Shown: positions 52,236 through 63,099 of the stretch, in pieces
Position numbering within the stretch: the first letter of the stretch is position 1
Layout: every line of letters starts with the position of its first letter
NCBI GenBank assembly: GCA_022059125.1
Contig: JAEUWY010000006.1
Coordinates: 2,604,001-2,668,000, forward strand
Length of the DNA stretch: 64,000 nucleotides
From: Corynespora cassiicola
Taxonomy: Eukaryota; Ascomycota; Dothideomycetes; Pleosporales; Corynesporascaceae
Direction of reading: 5' to 3'
Notes under the pieces: model-generated
What the model was told of the DNA's origin: nothing
Database searches by the model: none
What the model saw: only the letters and a program-made list of their open reading frames with translations
Made by a program: the position numbers and the translations under genes

Positions 52236-53140
52236 ACGTATGCGGTAGAATTATTTGTATTTGCCCCAAAGTGCTCCCACAGATAGATGCCAGTCTGGAA
52301 GCTCAAATTTATACCCAACAGCTTGTACCCACCGTTGCTCTCAATCACTTTGATAGCTTCGGTAGGTGCTAGGCATCCTGCGATCTCTTCTTCTATTCTC
52401 CTTCTGCTAGATTTCATAGCTTGGAACAGTTGTTCACCTAGCATAATACTTAGCTCCTCTACCGATCTCTTATTTGTTTCGAAAATGCATTCCCCGAATG
52501 CGGAATGTATTGAGATTTCTATGATAAAATCATCCCCCTGGACAGCAGGAAGGTGCAAGCGTATTCTACGCCTGTGAGATGACTTTATCCCTGACAATAT
52601 GAAGTCGCCAACAATGCTATCCATATTCATCAACTCAACCGGTACAGCACTTGAATCTGATTGAACTGTTTTTGTTAGCCAATTAAATTTCCCCCGCGCA
52701 TACTGCTACCTACGCTTAGGAAATAAATCCTGTATACATTTCAGGAATCCAGGGGCATCTGAGAAATTTCCCTCTGCAGCTGTGGCCTCGAAAAAATCCT
52801 TGGCAGTTGAATCCAAGTCCAGATAAAATGGCTCATAGTCTCGAAGGATAAGAAGACTGTCGAGAACCTTGTCCATGCTCTTTTGGCAGCATTTCGTCGG
52901 CGAAACAACTAGGATTGCCGAGAGGAACAGATGGCTGCTCGCTTGCTGAATATCCGCATATACCTCATGCGCGCGAGATCTACGCCATTTTGTCCCTTCG
53001 GAGGCCGATTCTTTTCTTCCCCAGGCAATTAGAAGCCGGTTCTTCAGTACTCTTCGATCGCGGACAGAGACACTGCGTAGCTTTCTCAGCTCCTCTGCTT
53101 TTGCTTTGATTTGGCCGACGACCTGCTCAGCAGGCTCCAT
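52232..53140 (-). CDS. two-exon protein, unknown (286 residues)
   Basis: Exons 52714-53140 and 52232-52665 (48-bp intron, GTAGGT..AACAG, GGCTAAC branch point) join in frame. The start MEPAEQVVGQIKAKAEEL (53138-53140) is preferred to an in-frame ATG at 53224 whose extra 28 residues come from the repeat-rich leader. The first half is helical and basic (RRVLKNRLLIAWGRK; ADIQQASSHLFLSAIL); the second reads as a mixed alpha/beta domain (GDDFIIEISIHSAFGECIFE; GYKLLGINLSFQTGIYLWEH). No family recognised. Confidence 0.62.
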
Positions 53141-53588
53141 TGTTGAATGAAGTAAAATAGAATGAATGGAATAGAAGGATTGAAATGGAATGAGTGAAAT
53201 GAAATCGAGGGGGTTACCCCGCATCGGTATTCTAGCTTCGTGTCAGCAGATGATTGGTCAACACCTTCAGCATGGTATGTCTAGCCTATACTTACCCGTA
53301 TCTGGTCTTCGACCTTATCTGAATGACGTGAGATGGAATAAATGGTGTGAGATGAAATGAGTAAAGTGAAATGAGCGGTACAAAGTAAAATGAGCGGTGT
53401 GAAATGAAATGAGTGGTGTAAAGTAAAATGAGTGGTATGAGTCGAGAAAAAAGGATCAATGTCTTCTGATTTCCTAATTCATGCTGTAGATTAGTATACA
53501 TATAGCGTAGGTTAGCCAAGCAAATAAGTAGGATCTGTACAGAATATACAGAGATCATCGTCGAGCATAAAAGGTGCATGGCCTAAAC
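53141..53588. repeat. GAAATGAG-type purine repeats upstream of the 53140 start
   Basis: Two tracts, 53148-53215 and 53321-53444, are built from degenerate GAAATGAGTGG / GTAAAATGAG units on the plus strand. Frames across this stretch are artefacts of the repeat. Confidence 0.8.
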
Positions 53589-53646
53589 CTATGCCAACAT
53601 TTGGTGGCTTAGTATTAATGCGACAAAGTGGACGCAGATTTTGCTC

Positions 53647-54063
53647 TCACATTTGTAGTTGACAGGGGGATGCAGAAAAAGGAGCGGAGAACTTGGATAG
53701 AAGGCGCAAATCAAAGCTAGTGATAGAAGCCATGCACCAAATGATATTCTTATTTGACCACTTCCCCATATCCAGTACTCTTTTGATCTTCTCATGACAA
53801 TCACCAACCCAATATCCATCATTGTCATTGTATCTCATCACTCGTTCAATAAAATATATCTTGCCGCCAACTCTCAAGTCCCTCTGTAATAAATTCGAAC
53901 TTAAGTGTTTGTCTGCACTTTTATGAAAAGCCGACAACGTAAGTTCAGGCTCACTCGCTTGGAGATAGCACACTAATATGCTTTGAAGGAAATCGTTGTC
54001 GGTGCTACTTACAATGAACGACCAATCTAAGCCTTCAGGCTTCAACAATTCCGCGAATGGCAA
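53647..54063 (-). CDS. possible minus-strand protein, unknown
   Basis: A frame of 138 codons containing SEPELTLSAFHKSADKHL and GGKIYFIERVMRYNDNDGYW, which reads like a folded protein. Its 5' part overlaps the plus-strand small gene at 54014 by 50 bp, so either the start is further in or an upstream exon exists (a GTAAGT lies at the overlap). A second minus frame (53589-53828) competes for the 3' end. Uncertain. Confidence 0.35.
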   Translation of the reverse strand: MPFAELLKPEGLDWSFIVSSTDNDFLQSILVCYLQASEPELTLSAFHKSADKHLSSNLLQRDLRVGGKIYFIERVMRYNDNDGYWVGDCHEKIKRVLDMGKWSNKNIIWCMASITSFDLRLLSKFSAPFSASPCQLQM

Positions 54064-54241
54064 TCAATCCAACCACAATACTAGTTCTTCTGCTCGAGAA
54101 ACTGGGAGTACATCTACGGGCGACGAAGGCGCGGGGAGCAATACAACGGGCCAGAACACCACAAATGGCGCCAACGAACCTAAGCCTATATACTTAGCTG
54201 AGATCATGCATTTGAGTAGAGATAACTCCAATGTTGGGTAG
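54014..54241 (+). CDS. small Asn/Ser-rich protein ending in a PIYLAEIM motif
   Basis: 75 residues from the ATG at 54014 (an in-frame ATG lies at 53996). Most is low-complexity Asn/Ser/Gly/Thr (NQSNHNTSSSARETGSTSTG). The end, NEPKPIYLAEIMHLSRDN, is distinct and shares EP-x-PIYLAE[IL]M with the tail of the protein encoded at 54988-56521 on the other strand. This shared motif is the main reason to believe the frame is real. Confidence 0.5.
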   Translation: MNDQSKPSGFNNSANGNQSNHNTSSSARETGSTSTGDEGAGSNTTGQNTTNGANEPKPIYLAEIMHLSRDNSNVG

Positions 54242-54448
54242 AGAGATATCATACATGTTGGTTACTGGCCGTCAGTAACTTTTCGATGTTTGATTACTAA
54301 GCACGTAGGAAGATAATTTTTCCGGGTGCCATCTCTGCCCCACATACAGTGTTACGTGTATTGCTTTTCTGCATGATCCACTTCCCGATTTATCGCAATT
54401 TAAAAGTGTACCATTCCATCATCTCGTAAATACATATTACCTACATCC

Positions 54449-55014
54449 ATGGCTTCTTTTAGGCCTTTATTCGAAGTGATCGATGAAACTCCAGATCTTC
54501 AGCCACTCTTTGACAAAGTTGGATTGAATCTCCGCAAAAGAACCGAGCATCAGCGCGGGTCTATAGTTGAAGAATACGAAGTGCCGGAAACCTGTCTCTT
54601 TCTATGGAAAAAACTCATCGAATCTAATGTATGCTCAAACTGCAGATATCTTTACAGGTAACTGACTAATTTGCATACAAGGGGGAACACGTAAAAAAAG
54701 TAATTGCGAAAAATGGAGGGATAGATATCAATGTCGAAAAGTTTGACTACCAACCAGCTATATACCGCCAGAAGACTGGATATTCAGCAACGCGGGAGAA
54801 CGACATATTTCTCTATATGGCGATACCCCCTCCAGATGTGCCTAGCATTATATTTCGTGCCCAGAGTGTGCGCGAAGGAGAGAAGATATATCGAGAAAAA
54901 GAGATTTCCCGCGGTTCGATTGTCATTATCTTCCAGAAAGTTGGTTTTTGGACGGAACCAGCAATCCCATATGGCACAAGGGCATATCTAGCAGATGTCG
55001 GGGAACAGATCTAG
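54449..55014 (+). CDS. unknown protein, 170 residues, two exons
   Basis: Exons 54449-54628 and 54682-55014 join in frame (53-bp intron, GTATGC..CAAG, CTGACTAAT branch region). The protein begins MASFRPLFEVIDETPDLQPL and has a mixed alpha/beta second half (GEHVKKVIAKNGGIDI; FDYQPAIYRQKTGYSATREN; RGSIVIIFQKVGFWTEPAIP), ending TRAYLADVGEQI. Nothing recognised. Tail-to-tail with the minus gene, whose stop lies 27 bp inside this one's last exon. Confidence 0.6.
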
Positions 55015-56521
55015 CGATAGATCTTCTAAAGTCCGTGCCGGCTTGCTCATCAATTCTGCCAAGTAAATTGGCTCCAATTGGTCGTGTTCTGATGATTGAG
55101 TTATATCTAGGAATAAATGTGAGGAAATGTTTGTCAAATAATATAAACTTGACTTACTATGCTGAGTTTCTTCACTCTGCAGGGAACTCCCAGTGATAAA
55201 ATAGTCCTGCGGTCTACACATAGATGCCTCGGGTATCTCTGGAGCTGAGAGAATCTGGATGCCACCTTCCTCGAGCCCCGCGCGACTATGCCCACTCTGG
55301 GAAAGAGATCTTAACTTTCGTTTTTTCCTTCGAGGCTTGCAAATTTTGCCGTTTTTCACTTTATCCTGTTGCTCTAGAACTTTTCCAGTTTTAAGGGCCT
55401 CCAGGTTCACGAATCTCCCAACGAGTTTCATCAAATCACTATCACCTTTTGCAAGATCCTCATAGGCCCAGCCGAAATGTATAAGACCCTTAATAATTGT
55501 CTTTGCAGCAACCAGATTCAGTGATGAAAGGCGATCTAGCGTTTCTGGAGAGTGAAGCTTTAGATAATCATAAACGTTAGAAATAGATTCTCGAGGAATC
55601 TTTTCAATACTGCAAGGCGTCAGCTGCCGCTTGAAGTATCTGGATTTGAAGCTTACTCGGTCGTATTGGTCCCCATTCCAAGTAGAGCGCCCAATCCCCA
55701 TTCCTCAGCCAATTCGAGATAATTAAACCTTCTTTTGAAAATCATATCAACTCTTTTTTTCTCCATATTACATACTCTTGCGACCTCCGTAAGTGCTGCA
55801 GTCTTGGATCTCTCACCAAATTTGCGTTCTACTGTTAATCCCGTATAATCGATATCATGTGCAAAGAAAAGAAGACGAAGTGGTCCGAAAAACCCAATGT
55901 TGTCAATCCCGCATATTTTTTCAACTAATCTTTTTGTCCGCTGTAATGGATCCCTTGCAAAATCGTCGCCCGTAGACCATGGCTCTAGGTACTCACCCTC
56001 AGAAAGCGTCTGGGCGTTTATGAAGCCGTCCGCAATTTTGGCCAATTTGGTGACATTCTTTGGATTCTTTAATCTTAGAGACTCAAAATATTTAAGTGCT
56101 TGCATTTCGGTGCTTCTCAATTGGTTGTGTTGGGGTGGAAGAGCGGGCTGGGGTGGTTTGGTCGTGGGTCTGGGCAGGTGACGGAATGGAGCCACCCTTG
56201 GCATCTCCTGAGTCGATAAAGATAAACGCCTGTGCCCCAACACATCCCAAAATTTCAGACACTCATTTTCAGTTGCTTGGTCGAGAAAACCCTCGAAACA
56301 AGACCTCAAACTCTTCGGCACTGTCAGCTAGTTCACGTTGGTGTATACGGAATACCTACTTCGATAGAGAGGGCTTCAGATGGGGATATCTGCTCCAGTA
56401 CCCTCTGTAGATCGATTGCGATGGTATCATAGTCCTTCATGATCCAAACTGCGAGGTGCAACCTGTGCGATGGAAAATCAGGCATCTTAAGGAAACTGGT
56501 TTCCTTAAGATCCCTGTTCAA
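54988..56521 (-). CDS. unknown protein ending in a PIYLAELM motif, 462 residues
   Basis: Four minus-strand exons (56360-56521, 55657-56312, 55158-55609, 54988-55106) join in frame; introns 47, 47 and 51 bp with CTGAC branch points in the first two. The last intron is a multiple of three and may be retained. The N-terminal part is helical (YDTIAIDLQRVLEQISPSEA), followed by a Pro-rich loop (PRPTTKPPQPALPPQ) and a helical core with RTKRLVEKICGIDNIGFFGP and KKRVDMIFKRRFNYLELAEE. Then comes a basic, nuclear-type stretch (CKPRRKKRKLRSLSQSG), and near the end LEPIYLAELMSKPARTLEDL. No family recognised. The tail motif is shared with the small protein at 54014. Confidence 0.65.
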
Positions 56522-57119
56522 ACTCTAGCCTGTCTAAGTTAGAGAAGAAGTCAATGCTTTGCCTGCAGTTGATCTGTGCACTACGGACTGCAGATCTAAG
56601 CGCCTATGGTGCCAAGGGGCGAAAGCACTAGCGCTAAGTTGCGTTCCGTCTCAGATTTCAATGCGGAACTTGAATGACCGCGCTAAGACGGTCTGATAGG
56701 GCGAAGGTGATTCGTTAAGCCCCTTTTGTTTACTTTTAGATATAGACTGCGCATTCTGGGGATGCAGGTAGCTGAGTTGACCCAAGTGCGGCGTCCACGT
56801 CGGCTGCCTTGCCTGTATTTGCCTTGCTTAGAATAGTGTGCAGAGGCATCCTGGATTTTTCGTGTGGATCCTGCATTGTGGCTCAGTATCAAATAGGTTA
56901 TGCCGTTCGCCGACAGTGAAGCCCTGAGAAGCAAAGCCGACTGGGCGTTCGCAACATGGGAGGAAATGAACGAACTGTACTTAATAACCGTTAACCCTTC
57001 CCAAGGCTGACACGTCCTTCAGTCCTTCACCGGTTGCCTTCCTGCATGTTCTATGCCCGAATTCCACGTTCATCGTCCCGCACCCTGCGCTACCTTCTGA
57101 GCTTTCTTCTTCACCAATC
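56522..57119. other. intergenic, divergent promoters
   Basis: 598 bp between divergent starts. GC-balanced; the minus frame 56683-56934 has no support. An inverted pair CTTAAGGAAACTGG/TTTCCTTAAG sits inside exon 1 of the minus gene just outside this stretch. No operator recognised. Confidence 0.4.
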
Positions 57120-58364
57120 ATGGACGCAATGCCCAACAATCTAAGCGCCATAGCCATTATAGTATGTGCGTTTCTCATTGGACTGTCGACCTTTTTGCTT
57201 GTCCGTCCATGGAGATGGTTTGTGGATATTCGTTGGCCCACTGGCGCCCTGTCCTTGTATTTCGCCATCATCGCCGCTGCATCTGTCTGTTGGTTACACC
57301 CCAACATTTCATCCAAAGTATCCTTATGGCTACTTATAGAGACCGCCTGGCTGGCTGGTGCATTTACTCAGGTGTGTAATTTCGGACCTTTCTTGACAAT
57401 TACCTTAAACCTGATGCAGGGCTATCTGATCAGGAGCATTTGCCCCGATACCCGTTTCAAAAAGATTGTCTATATTTCATACGCAATCGCCCTTTCTGTA
57501 CAACTGCTTGGGTTTACGATTTCTCAGACATCTCAGAGTGAACTCTGTGGTAGATCTTTCGCCTTTGCAGGAATCTTCTTCTTCCACTTGGTGTCTGCTA
57601 TTGGATTTTATTGCATCTTCGTTTTTACCAGCCTTGAATGGAGAATGACGGTTGGTCCTTTGATTGTATTTTCGCTGGCAACTGTTTCCGTCATCCTCAT
57701 TGAATTGATAATTCACGGAGGTCCTCAGCAGCCATTGGTAAGATCCACCCCGATGATTTTCGTAAACTAATAAAATTCAGGCAATAAATCTTTTGGAGTT
57801 CTCGACGAATATTGCTCTATTTCTATGCAAGCTAGTTCGTCGACTGCTACCGCGAAGCGACGTTGAGACTGCAATCAGATCAGAGAATTCTTTTGGCAAG
57901 ACAGAGTAAGGTGAAAATAATCTCGTTCTATTCCCTGCTGACATCAATCCAGCATTCAAGAGAACATTCACACTTCACACCCCTCCCAATCGCACGATAC
58001 ATCACCCCGAACCGAGACCACCGCTGTCAACCTAGCACACCCTTCGGGACTCAAGATCACGGCACTCGGGGAACTGTTGAACATTGAACAGAATTTCACA
58101 GTGACTGCGGAAGTGCTAGTATGTTTAGATGGGAACAAAACCAGTCTAATGAAAATTGATTGGGATAAGATCCAAGAGTGGGAGCCGACATTGAAGGAAC
58201 TGATGCCGGAGAACACGTTCAAGACTGCCACGCAATTTTCAAGGCAATATACTTCACAACCTATATTTGTGAAGTGGGATATTGAAGATCTTGTACCTGT
58301 CCAGAAAGATCGTGAAGTCTTACGAGATGGAGGGTTCGTGTGTAGTGAGAGAGTGGAACTATGA
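57120..58364 (+). CDS. polytopic membrane protein with cytosolic C-terminal domain
   Basis: Exons 57120-57737, 57781-57905 and 57953-58364 join in frame to 384 residues; intron 2 is 47 bp with a CTGAC branch point, and without it the protein would stop early. Residues 1-250 hold six to seven TM helices (AIAIIVCAFLIGLSTFLLV; GALSLYFAIIAAASVCWL; YISYAIALSVQLLGFTI; AGIFFFHLVSAIGFYCIFVF; LIVFSLATVSVILIELI; NLLEFSTNIALFLCKLV), a layout like fungal rhodopsin/PTH11-type receptors but without their signatures. The last ~125 residues form a soluble part (LKITALGELLNIEQNFTVTA; MKIDWDKIQEWEPTLKELMP). A 48-bp in-frame segment (57372-57419, GTGTGT..GCAG) could be a further intron. Unknown role; receptor or transporter-like. 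Confidence 0.68.
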
Positions 58365-58889
58365 AGATGGACATTCACATTTTCATTGGTAATCTTATCT
58401 ACTGTTTTTGAAATTCAACTTCCGATGATGTGTATCCTTGCACAATTTCCATAAATGCTGCGATTCGCAAATCGAGTTTATTGTGGTCTTTTTCTTACTA
58501 CAAGAGACGATGTTCCCCCGATCCATGCTGCAGGGCCCAGGCGCCCCCTTTAGCTCTGGCCTATATAACTGCCTTGCCCTCGATGCTGCGTGTCAAAGAG
58601 CCACGGTGACAACATGAGTACGCTAAGTGTCTCTTCCATTCGATCCAGCTCCGGCCCAAATCGGGATAATCATAGTGGAATACGACGCTTCTTCAGGGTG
58701 ACTCGGTGAGCAGGTCGAGATAATGTGTCGCGATTAGTAATTTCTTTCCTCTTTATATCTTCCCGGGCAGTGCCACTCACCTTTCTTCTCATCGTCCATG
58801 GACACAAAATATCGCCATTCATTCCGACAGGTCCCATCTCAGCCACCTGAATCGAAATCATTTCAAGTTTGTGCATTATATCAAGCGAG
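58365..58889. promoter_or_regulatory. upstream region of the 58890 gene
   Basis: CTATATAACT near 58562 is a possible TATA box. A frame from an ATG at 58615 (MSTLSVSSIRSSSGPN) through a GTGAGC..GGCAG intron stays open into exon 1 of the next gene in another frame; it could be an alternative 5' end joined through a weaker acceptor. Confidence 0.35.
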
Positions 58890-59963
58890 ATGGATATCTC
58901 TCAGAAGTTCACAGCACTCGGAGAGCAATTCAAAGTGAGACCAACGCCGCCTGGTTGATTATTGAGTTAACACCGTGTGGGCTCTTCCCAAAGATAGGCA
59001 ACAGGACATAAAAACGAACTTGGCGTTTGTCGGTTTTCTCACGTTCTACGAGAACCCTATACTCCTATGGAGCGACGATAAATTCTTTGATTGTGTCTTC
59101 ACCGAACGGACCAAGTACTCCGAGCAGAACCTCGCATCACTTCAACTCATCTTCGAATTCAGCAAGACCTCACCGGAGTATAAACAAGATCCTGATGTAA
59201 ATACGACACCTTACGATAATTTTTCTTCTCTTATGTCCCTCCTGGATGCAAGAGAAGTGTCCAAAGACCATGTTATTGAAAAACATCTTGCTCTTCTAGG
59301 CTGTGAATGTCTTGATCTCTGTGTGGACTTTGCCAGAGTTCTGATTGATTTGCCTTGCAATAAAATCAACCCAATATTTAGACGAATGTAAGGCCATAAA
59401 CCTATCGAATTGGTTCAGTAACTAATCAGAACAGAGCATTATCCCCATTAGAAGCGGCAAATCACAATCCACCCCTGAGGAATGTCATACTGTTTCTCGC
59501 CTACGGCTGCGACTTGATAGATGGCCTTCTAGTAAAATGGGTTGTCACAAGCGAAGCTTCCCAACTCATCCAAAATATTGTCGACGCTTACACGCACACC
59601 ACTTCTGAACCAGAGAAACTTCAGATAGAAGCCGCTCTAGCTGGCTTTTTACGAGCAATACAGAAGAATAAGGAGTCACGGTCGAAGGATTTCAAACCTC
59701 AATGGCTAGAAATTCTGGCAGATGCCTTGATTGAAGGCCAGGGTCTTCCAAGAACAGATTTGGTGCCCAGGATCGAGGCAGCTATCATCGAACATCACAG
59801 GGAGTTTTTGAATCTGAAAAACAGGAAGCAATTTGGTATTGAGCATGGCCAAGATGAGTTAGTGGATATCTCGGAAAATCTGATATGCTGGAATATTGCT
59901 TTGCACAAAGAGCAAATGGAGACTAGGGACAGGATTGGTACATTTTGGGACACTCTATTTTGA
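58890..59963 (+). CDS. helical protein, unknown (318 residues)
   Basis: Exons 58890-58934, 59005-59387 and 59435-59963 join in frame. MDISQKFTALGEQFK ends at a GTGAGA donor, exon 2 begins DIKTNLAFVGFLTFYENP, and exon 3 IALSPLEAANHNPPLRNVIL. The whole is rich in amphipathic helices (AALAGFLRAIQKNKESRSKD; WLEILADALIEGQGLPRTDL), suggesting an alpha-helical scaffold. No domain recognised. The first exon is the least certain part (see upstream entry). Confidence 0.6.
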
Positions 59964-60166
59964 ATTGTGATACGGTTTCCACTTCTTTTCAATAAGTCAC
60001 GTATTGAACATCTTTGAAGTATGGTGTGCTGACCACGCAGTGTACATAAAATGAAAGCATAATCCCCTATCATTGCGTGCCCAACCCATTAAATTTCCAC
60101 CTTTCCTGACACTAGTTGCTACCGTTTCATCCTGTCGACACCATTACACAGTTGATAGCAGGAAAT

Positions 60167-60681
60167 ATGGAATTTTCTCCCTTGGTTTGTCAGAGATCTG
60201 CCAACAATGACTTCAAGTAAGATCGTTTTTCCACCTGTTTAATCTATACTAATCAACTCTGAGTCCATTTTGTACTAAGGAGCTCACTGTCGAGACCCAC
60301 GAGCTATCTGATCAGGCTGTCTCACGAAACAAGGATGCCGTATTTACCATCTCTTCGGATACCGCAGACTCAGATGGAGAAGAATGCCAGCCTAGACGTT
60401 CTGTTTGCTTCCTTCTCATCTTCTATGGCATACAAGAAGCTTCGGAATGGCCCGGGAAAGCTGCTGTTCAAGAATGGGGGTACTCTAAGCTCTATGTGGC
60501 ACAAGGGTGGTGTGGGCAGGTTCTTGTCCGGTATGACAGGGAACAGGAGCAGAACCCTGTGGAAAAGTGGGACAATATTTGCCCCGAAGTTTATGCACTT
60601 GACAAAGACGAGTTCCAAAAGCAGATGAATGCAGCGCGTAAAGACTCGGCGACATGGACATGTAGTGACATGGCTGCATAA
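60167..60681 (+). CDS. small protein, unknown (155 residues)
   Basis: Exons 60167-60216 and 60264-60681 join in frame; the 47-bp intron has GTAAGA, a TACTAAT branch point and a GAG acceptor. The protein starts MEFSPLVCQRSANNDF, has an acidic stretch (SSDTADSDGEECQPRRSVCF) and a compact second half (GYSKLYVAQGWCGQVLVRYD; EKWDNICPEVYALDKDEFQK) that reads like a folded alpha/beta protein. No signal peptide, no recognised family. Confidence 0.58.
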
Positions 60682-61181
60682 AGGATTAGGGGGTATGTAG
60701 GCAACAAGACCCTCTGGGCCAATGAATCTTTATATTGTCGATTACAAGTTCTGATGACAGATCCTAGCTCGCTACAGGCATTGAACAACTGGCTATCCAT
60801 GACCTGTTCAAGTACAATCCAACGCAGGTATTTCACAAGAGCGATCCTCTGAGACCATTCGTGCATGAATACTCTTGTAACTGAATAACAGTGCATCGTG
60901 CTTAATTAAAATATCAGCATGGATTCGTACGTTGACATGTGCAACCTGATCATGATTAGTATTTGTGACAACAGTTGCCAGCCACGAACAGGGGTAGGAG
61001 AATGACCTTTATATAAAAAGATATGGCAGCCTTTCTATACATCTATTACTATCTGTTCCTCCGCAAAGCTTTCTATTGTCAGTTGAACACCTCGTCGCTT
61101 AGAACTTCCTGAGCCATCGTACGGGATTTGGCCTTTTCTTGAGTTAAAGAACAATATTCTTGTCAGTACATTCTATCTATA
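60682..61181. promoter_or_regulatory. intergenic with TATA-like box
   Basis: 500 bp. TTTATATAAAAAG near 61011 is a likely TATA box for the gene at 61182, about 170 bp upstream. No other feature. Confidence 0.4.
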
Positions 61182-61703
61182 ATGGTAAGTATCTTGGTCT
61201 TGGTCCCCAAACCTCTACTTGCGCTCATTCCAATTCAGGAATTTTTCGACCGATTTTACCAGCCTGTGTCCATACCTTACGCAACGTTCGTTCCCGGTAG
61301 CTATGCTTGCATGAATGGGCGAAACCGACTCGAATGTGCCGAAGAACTTTCGGAATATAAATACCCCGGAGTTATCGAGTATTGCACGCATCTGGAGATA
61401 GGACGACTTAGTAGCAAGCCTCGATACTATATTGTTGCCATTAAAGGCTATAAAGAAAAGTTCAAGGTTGACGCAAGCAATATTAAGGATTTTTCAAATG
61501 GCGAGCAGATCCAAGAAGGGAGCGATAACGTCATTTCGTCCTACAAAAAGTGGTTGAATGACACTGAATTTTGCGAGCTTCCTGTTAACCAAGGATACGG
61601 ATGGTGTCATCGGGAGCTGGATTTCAAAGAGGTCAATGAATTCTCTTTGAAGCATGAACCAATAAAAGGAAGTTTTGTCATACCTAGTTCTTGGAAAAAC
61701 TAG
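61182..61703 (+). CDS. unknown protein, 155 residues, intron right after the start codon
   Basis: The ATG at 61182 is followed at once by GTAAGTAT; with a CAATTCAG acceptor at 61238 this is a 54-bp intron, giving M then EFFDRFYQPVSIPYATFVPG. The intron length is a multiple of three, so the unspliced frame (173 residues) is also open; I favour splicing because both sites are near consensus. The protein has Cys pairs (GSYACMNGRNRLECAEE; YCTHLEIG; FCELPVNQGYGWCH) and a Lys-rich middle (KGYKEKFKVDAS). No family recognised; spliced, it has no signal peptide. Confidence 0.58.
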   Translation: MVSILVLVPKPLLALIPIQEFFDRFYQPVSIPYATFVPGSYACMNGRNRLECAEELSEYKYPGVIEYCTHLEIGRLSSKPRYYIVAIKGYKEKFKVDASNIKDFSNGEQIQEGSDNVISSYKKWLNDTEFCELPVNQGYGWCHRELDFKEVNEFSLKHEPIKGSFVIPSSWKN

Positions 61704-62293
61704 ATTCTTTGTATTTCGTTGATGGCATGTGGGTGGCAGATTATGGCTTACCATTTACACTTAAAAACTGGACGTTTATGACTTATCGTAACTTTATAGT
61801 ATTTCCAAGACAATTTATTACAAATCGTGGGGCACAAATAGAGTAGATAAGAATAAACAGCTACTTTTACATTTTGGAGCGAAAATATGAAAAGCTTCCG
61901 GTCATCTATGTCACAATTGGTGGCATATCTTGGGATCAGGGCGAAATTGATATCGACTTCGGTCAACCTGAGCACGATGGGTCGGTAGAAAGTTGAGACA
62001 TAGAAGTTTTTCAGGTACAGAAGGAATAGTATGCACATATCCAACTGTTTCTGAAGTTCCTAGCACCCCCCATAACCTTGTGATAGTCTCAGGGCAGATT
62101 ATTTCGTTTTGTGGCGCTCCCAATCCCTCTGACCTAAGCGCCCCCAAACATCTATCTACAGCATGTGTAATATGAATTCGTGTTGGTTGTGGAGCAGCCA
62201 TCGGTCAACTCGCTCTTACTTGCACTATAAAGCCTCTCTACACTTCTTTCTTTCTGAAAAAAAATAAAGATTCATTGCTCCACATGCTGTGGC
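61704..62293. other. intergenic; minus frame 61911-62201 doubtful
   Basis: A minus-strand frame of 96 codons (MAAPQPTRIHITHAVDRCLG..) is possible but has no structural or splice support. ACTATAAAGC near 62224 is a likely TATA box for the gene at 62294. Confidence 0.35.
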
Positions 62294-62593
62294 ATGGAAC
62301 GTACCCTGGATTTCATCAATACAATTCTCTTCATCATCATGATCCGTATGTTAACCCCTCTCTAAATTGGAACAATACTGAATTCCTGTCCAGGCCCAGA
62401 AACTGCTGCTGCTGTCTTAAGCATCGCGCTTGGACTTCACTTGTACTTTCGAATAGCTTCATTCTATTTTCTTGTTACGCTGGCGTGTTATTTGGCTGTC
62501 CTCTACCACTATCCTGAAGGGAATTGGGTGTTTTGGGGAATATCAGCAGCCGTTGGAATTGGGATAGGTCATCTGGTCGCAGGGAACTTTTAG
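62294..62593 (+). CDS. small membrane protein, 83 residues, unknown
   Basis: Exons 62294-62345 and 62394-62593 (48-bp intron, GTATGT..TCCAG) join in frame. The protein is almost all hydrophobic: MERTLDFINTILFIIMI, then TAAAV LSIALGLHLYF, ASFYFLVTLACYLAVLY and WGISAAVGIGIGHLVAG: three TM helices joined by short loops (RPETAAA; HYPEGNW). No family recognised. A TATA box lies about 70 bp upstream. Confidence 0.6.
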
Positions 62594-63099
62594 CCATAAG
62601 CCAATAAAGCTGAACTGTCCAATAGACAGCAAGTGGTTTTTTGCAAAAAAGCCAAGTGAATGATATTTGTAATACGCATCCATGCCAGATACAATGTTAC
62701 TGCAGTTTCCATGCATTTGAAACCTCGGCGCTTACTTTGAAAAAATACGTAATCTATTCAATAGCTTCATCATCGCATAAAGTCATTTCGGCTTTTTTTC
62801 TGTTAGCCTGGATGCGCCATCTGGTCGGACGCAATATCTAGAAAAACCGTTGGATAATATGATTCGATCCCTATCACAAGCTAGCTCTTCTTGGACACTC
62901 AACCGCCCCCCCCCCCCCTTGCTAGTAGATGTCACGAAGTACATGCCTAAACGAGGTAGCGCTGTTGGAATCAGAACTACCACCTGATTATGCGCACAGA
63001 CAACGTAATAAGGTGGCTAGATAAATAATCTGTCGCATTCCCGATAATCATACTGTCAGTTTCCGTTCTTATTAAACGCTGTCAATTTGCCTGCCTATC
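62594..63099. other. intergenic with poly-C run
   Basis: No gene supported. A run of 13 C lies at 62906-62918, unusual for this AT-leaning region and a likely site of length variation or sequencing error. Confidence 0.5.

Noticed and set aside
58077..59100. TALGE motif shared by the membrane protein tail and the next gene's start
   Set aside because: Only five residues; similarity does not extend on either side.
60167..61703. Two adjacent genes both giving 155 residues, starting MEF
   Set aside because: No alignable similarity beyond the first residues; equal length is probably coincidence.
61911..62201. 96-codon minus frame as a gene
   Set aside because: No intron, domain or promoter evidence; overlaps another open frame on the plus strand.
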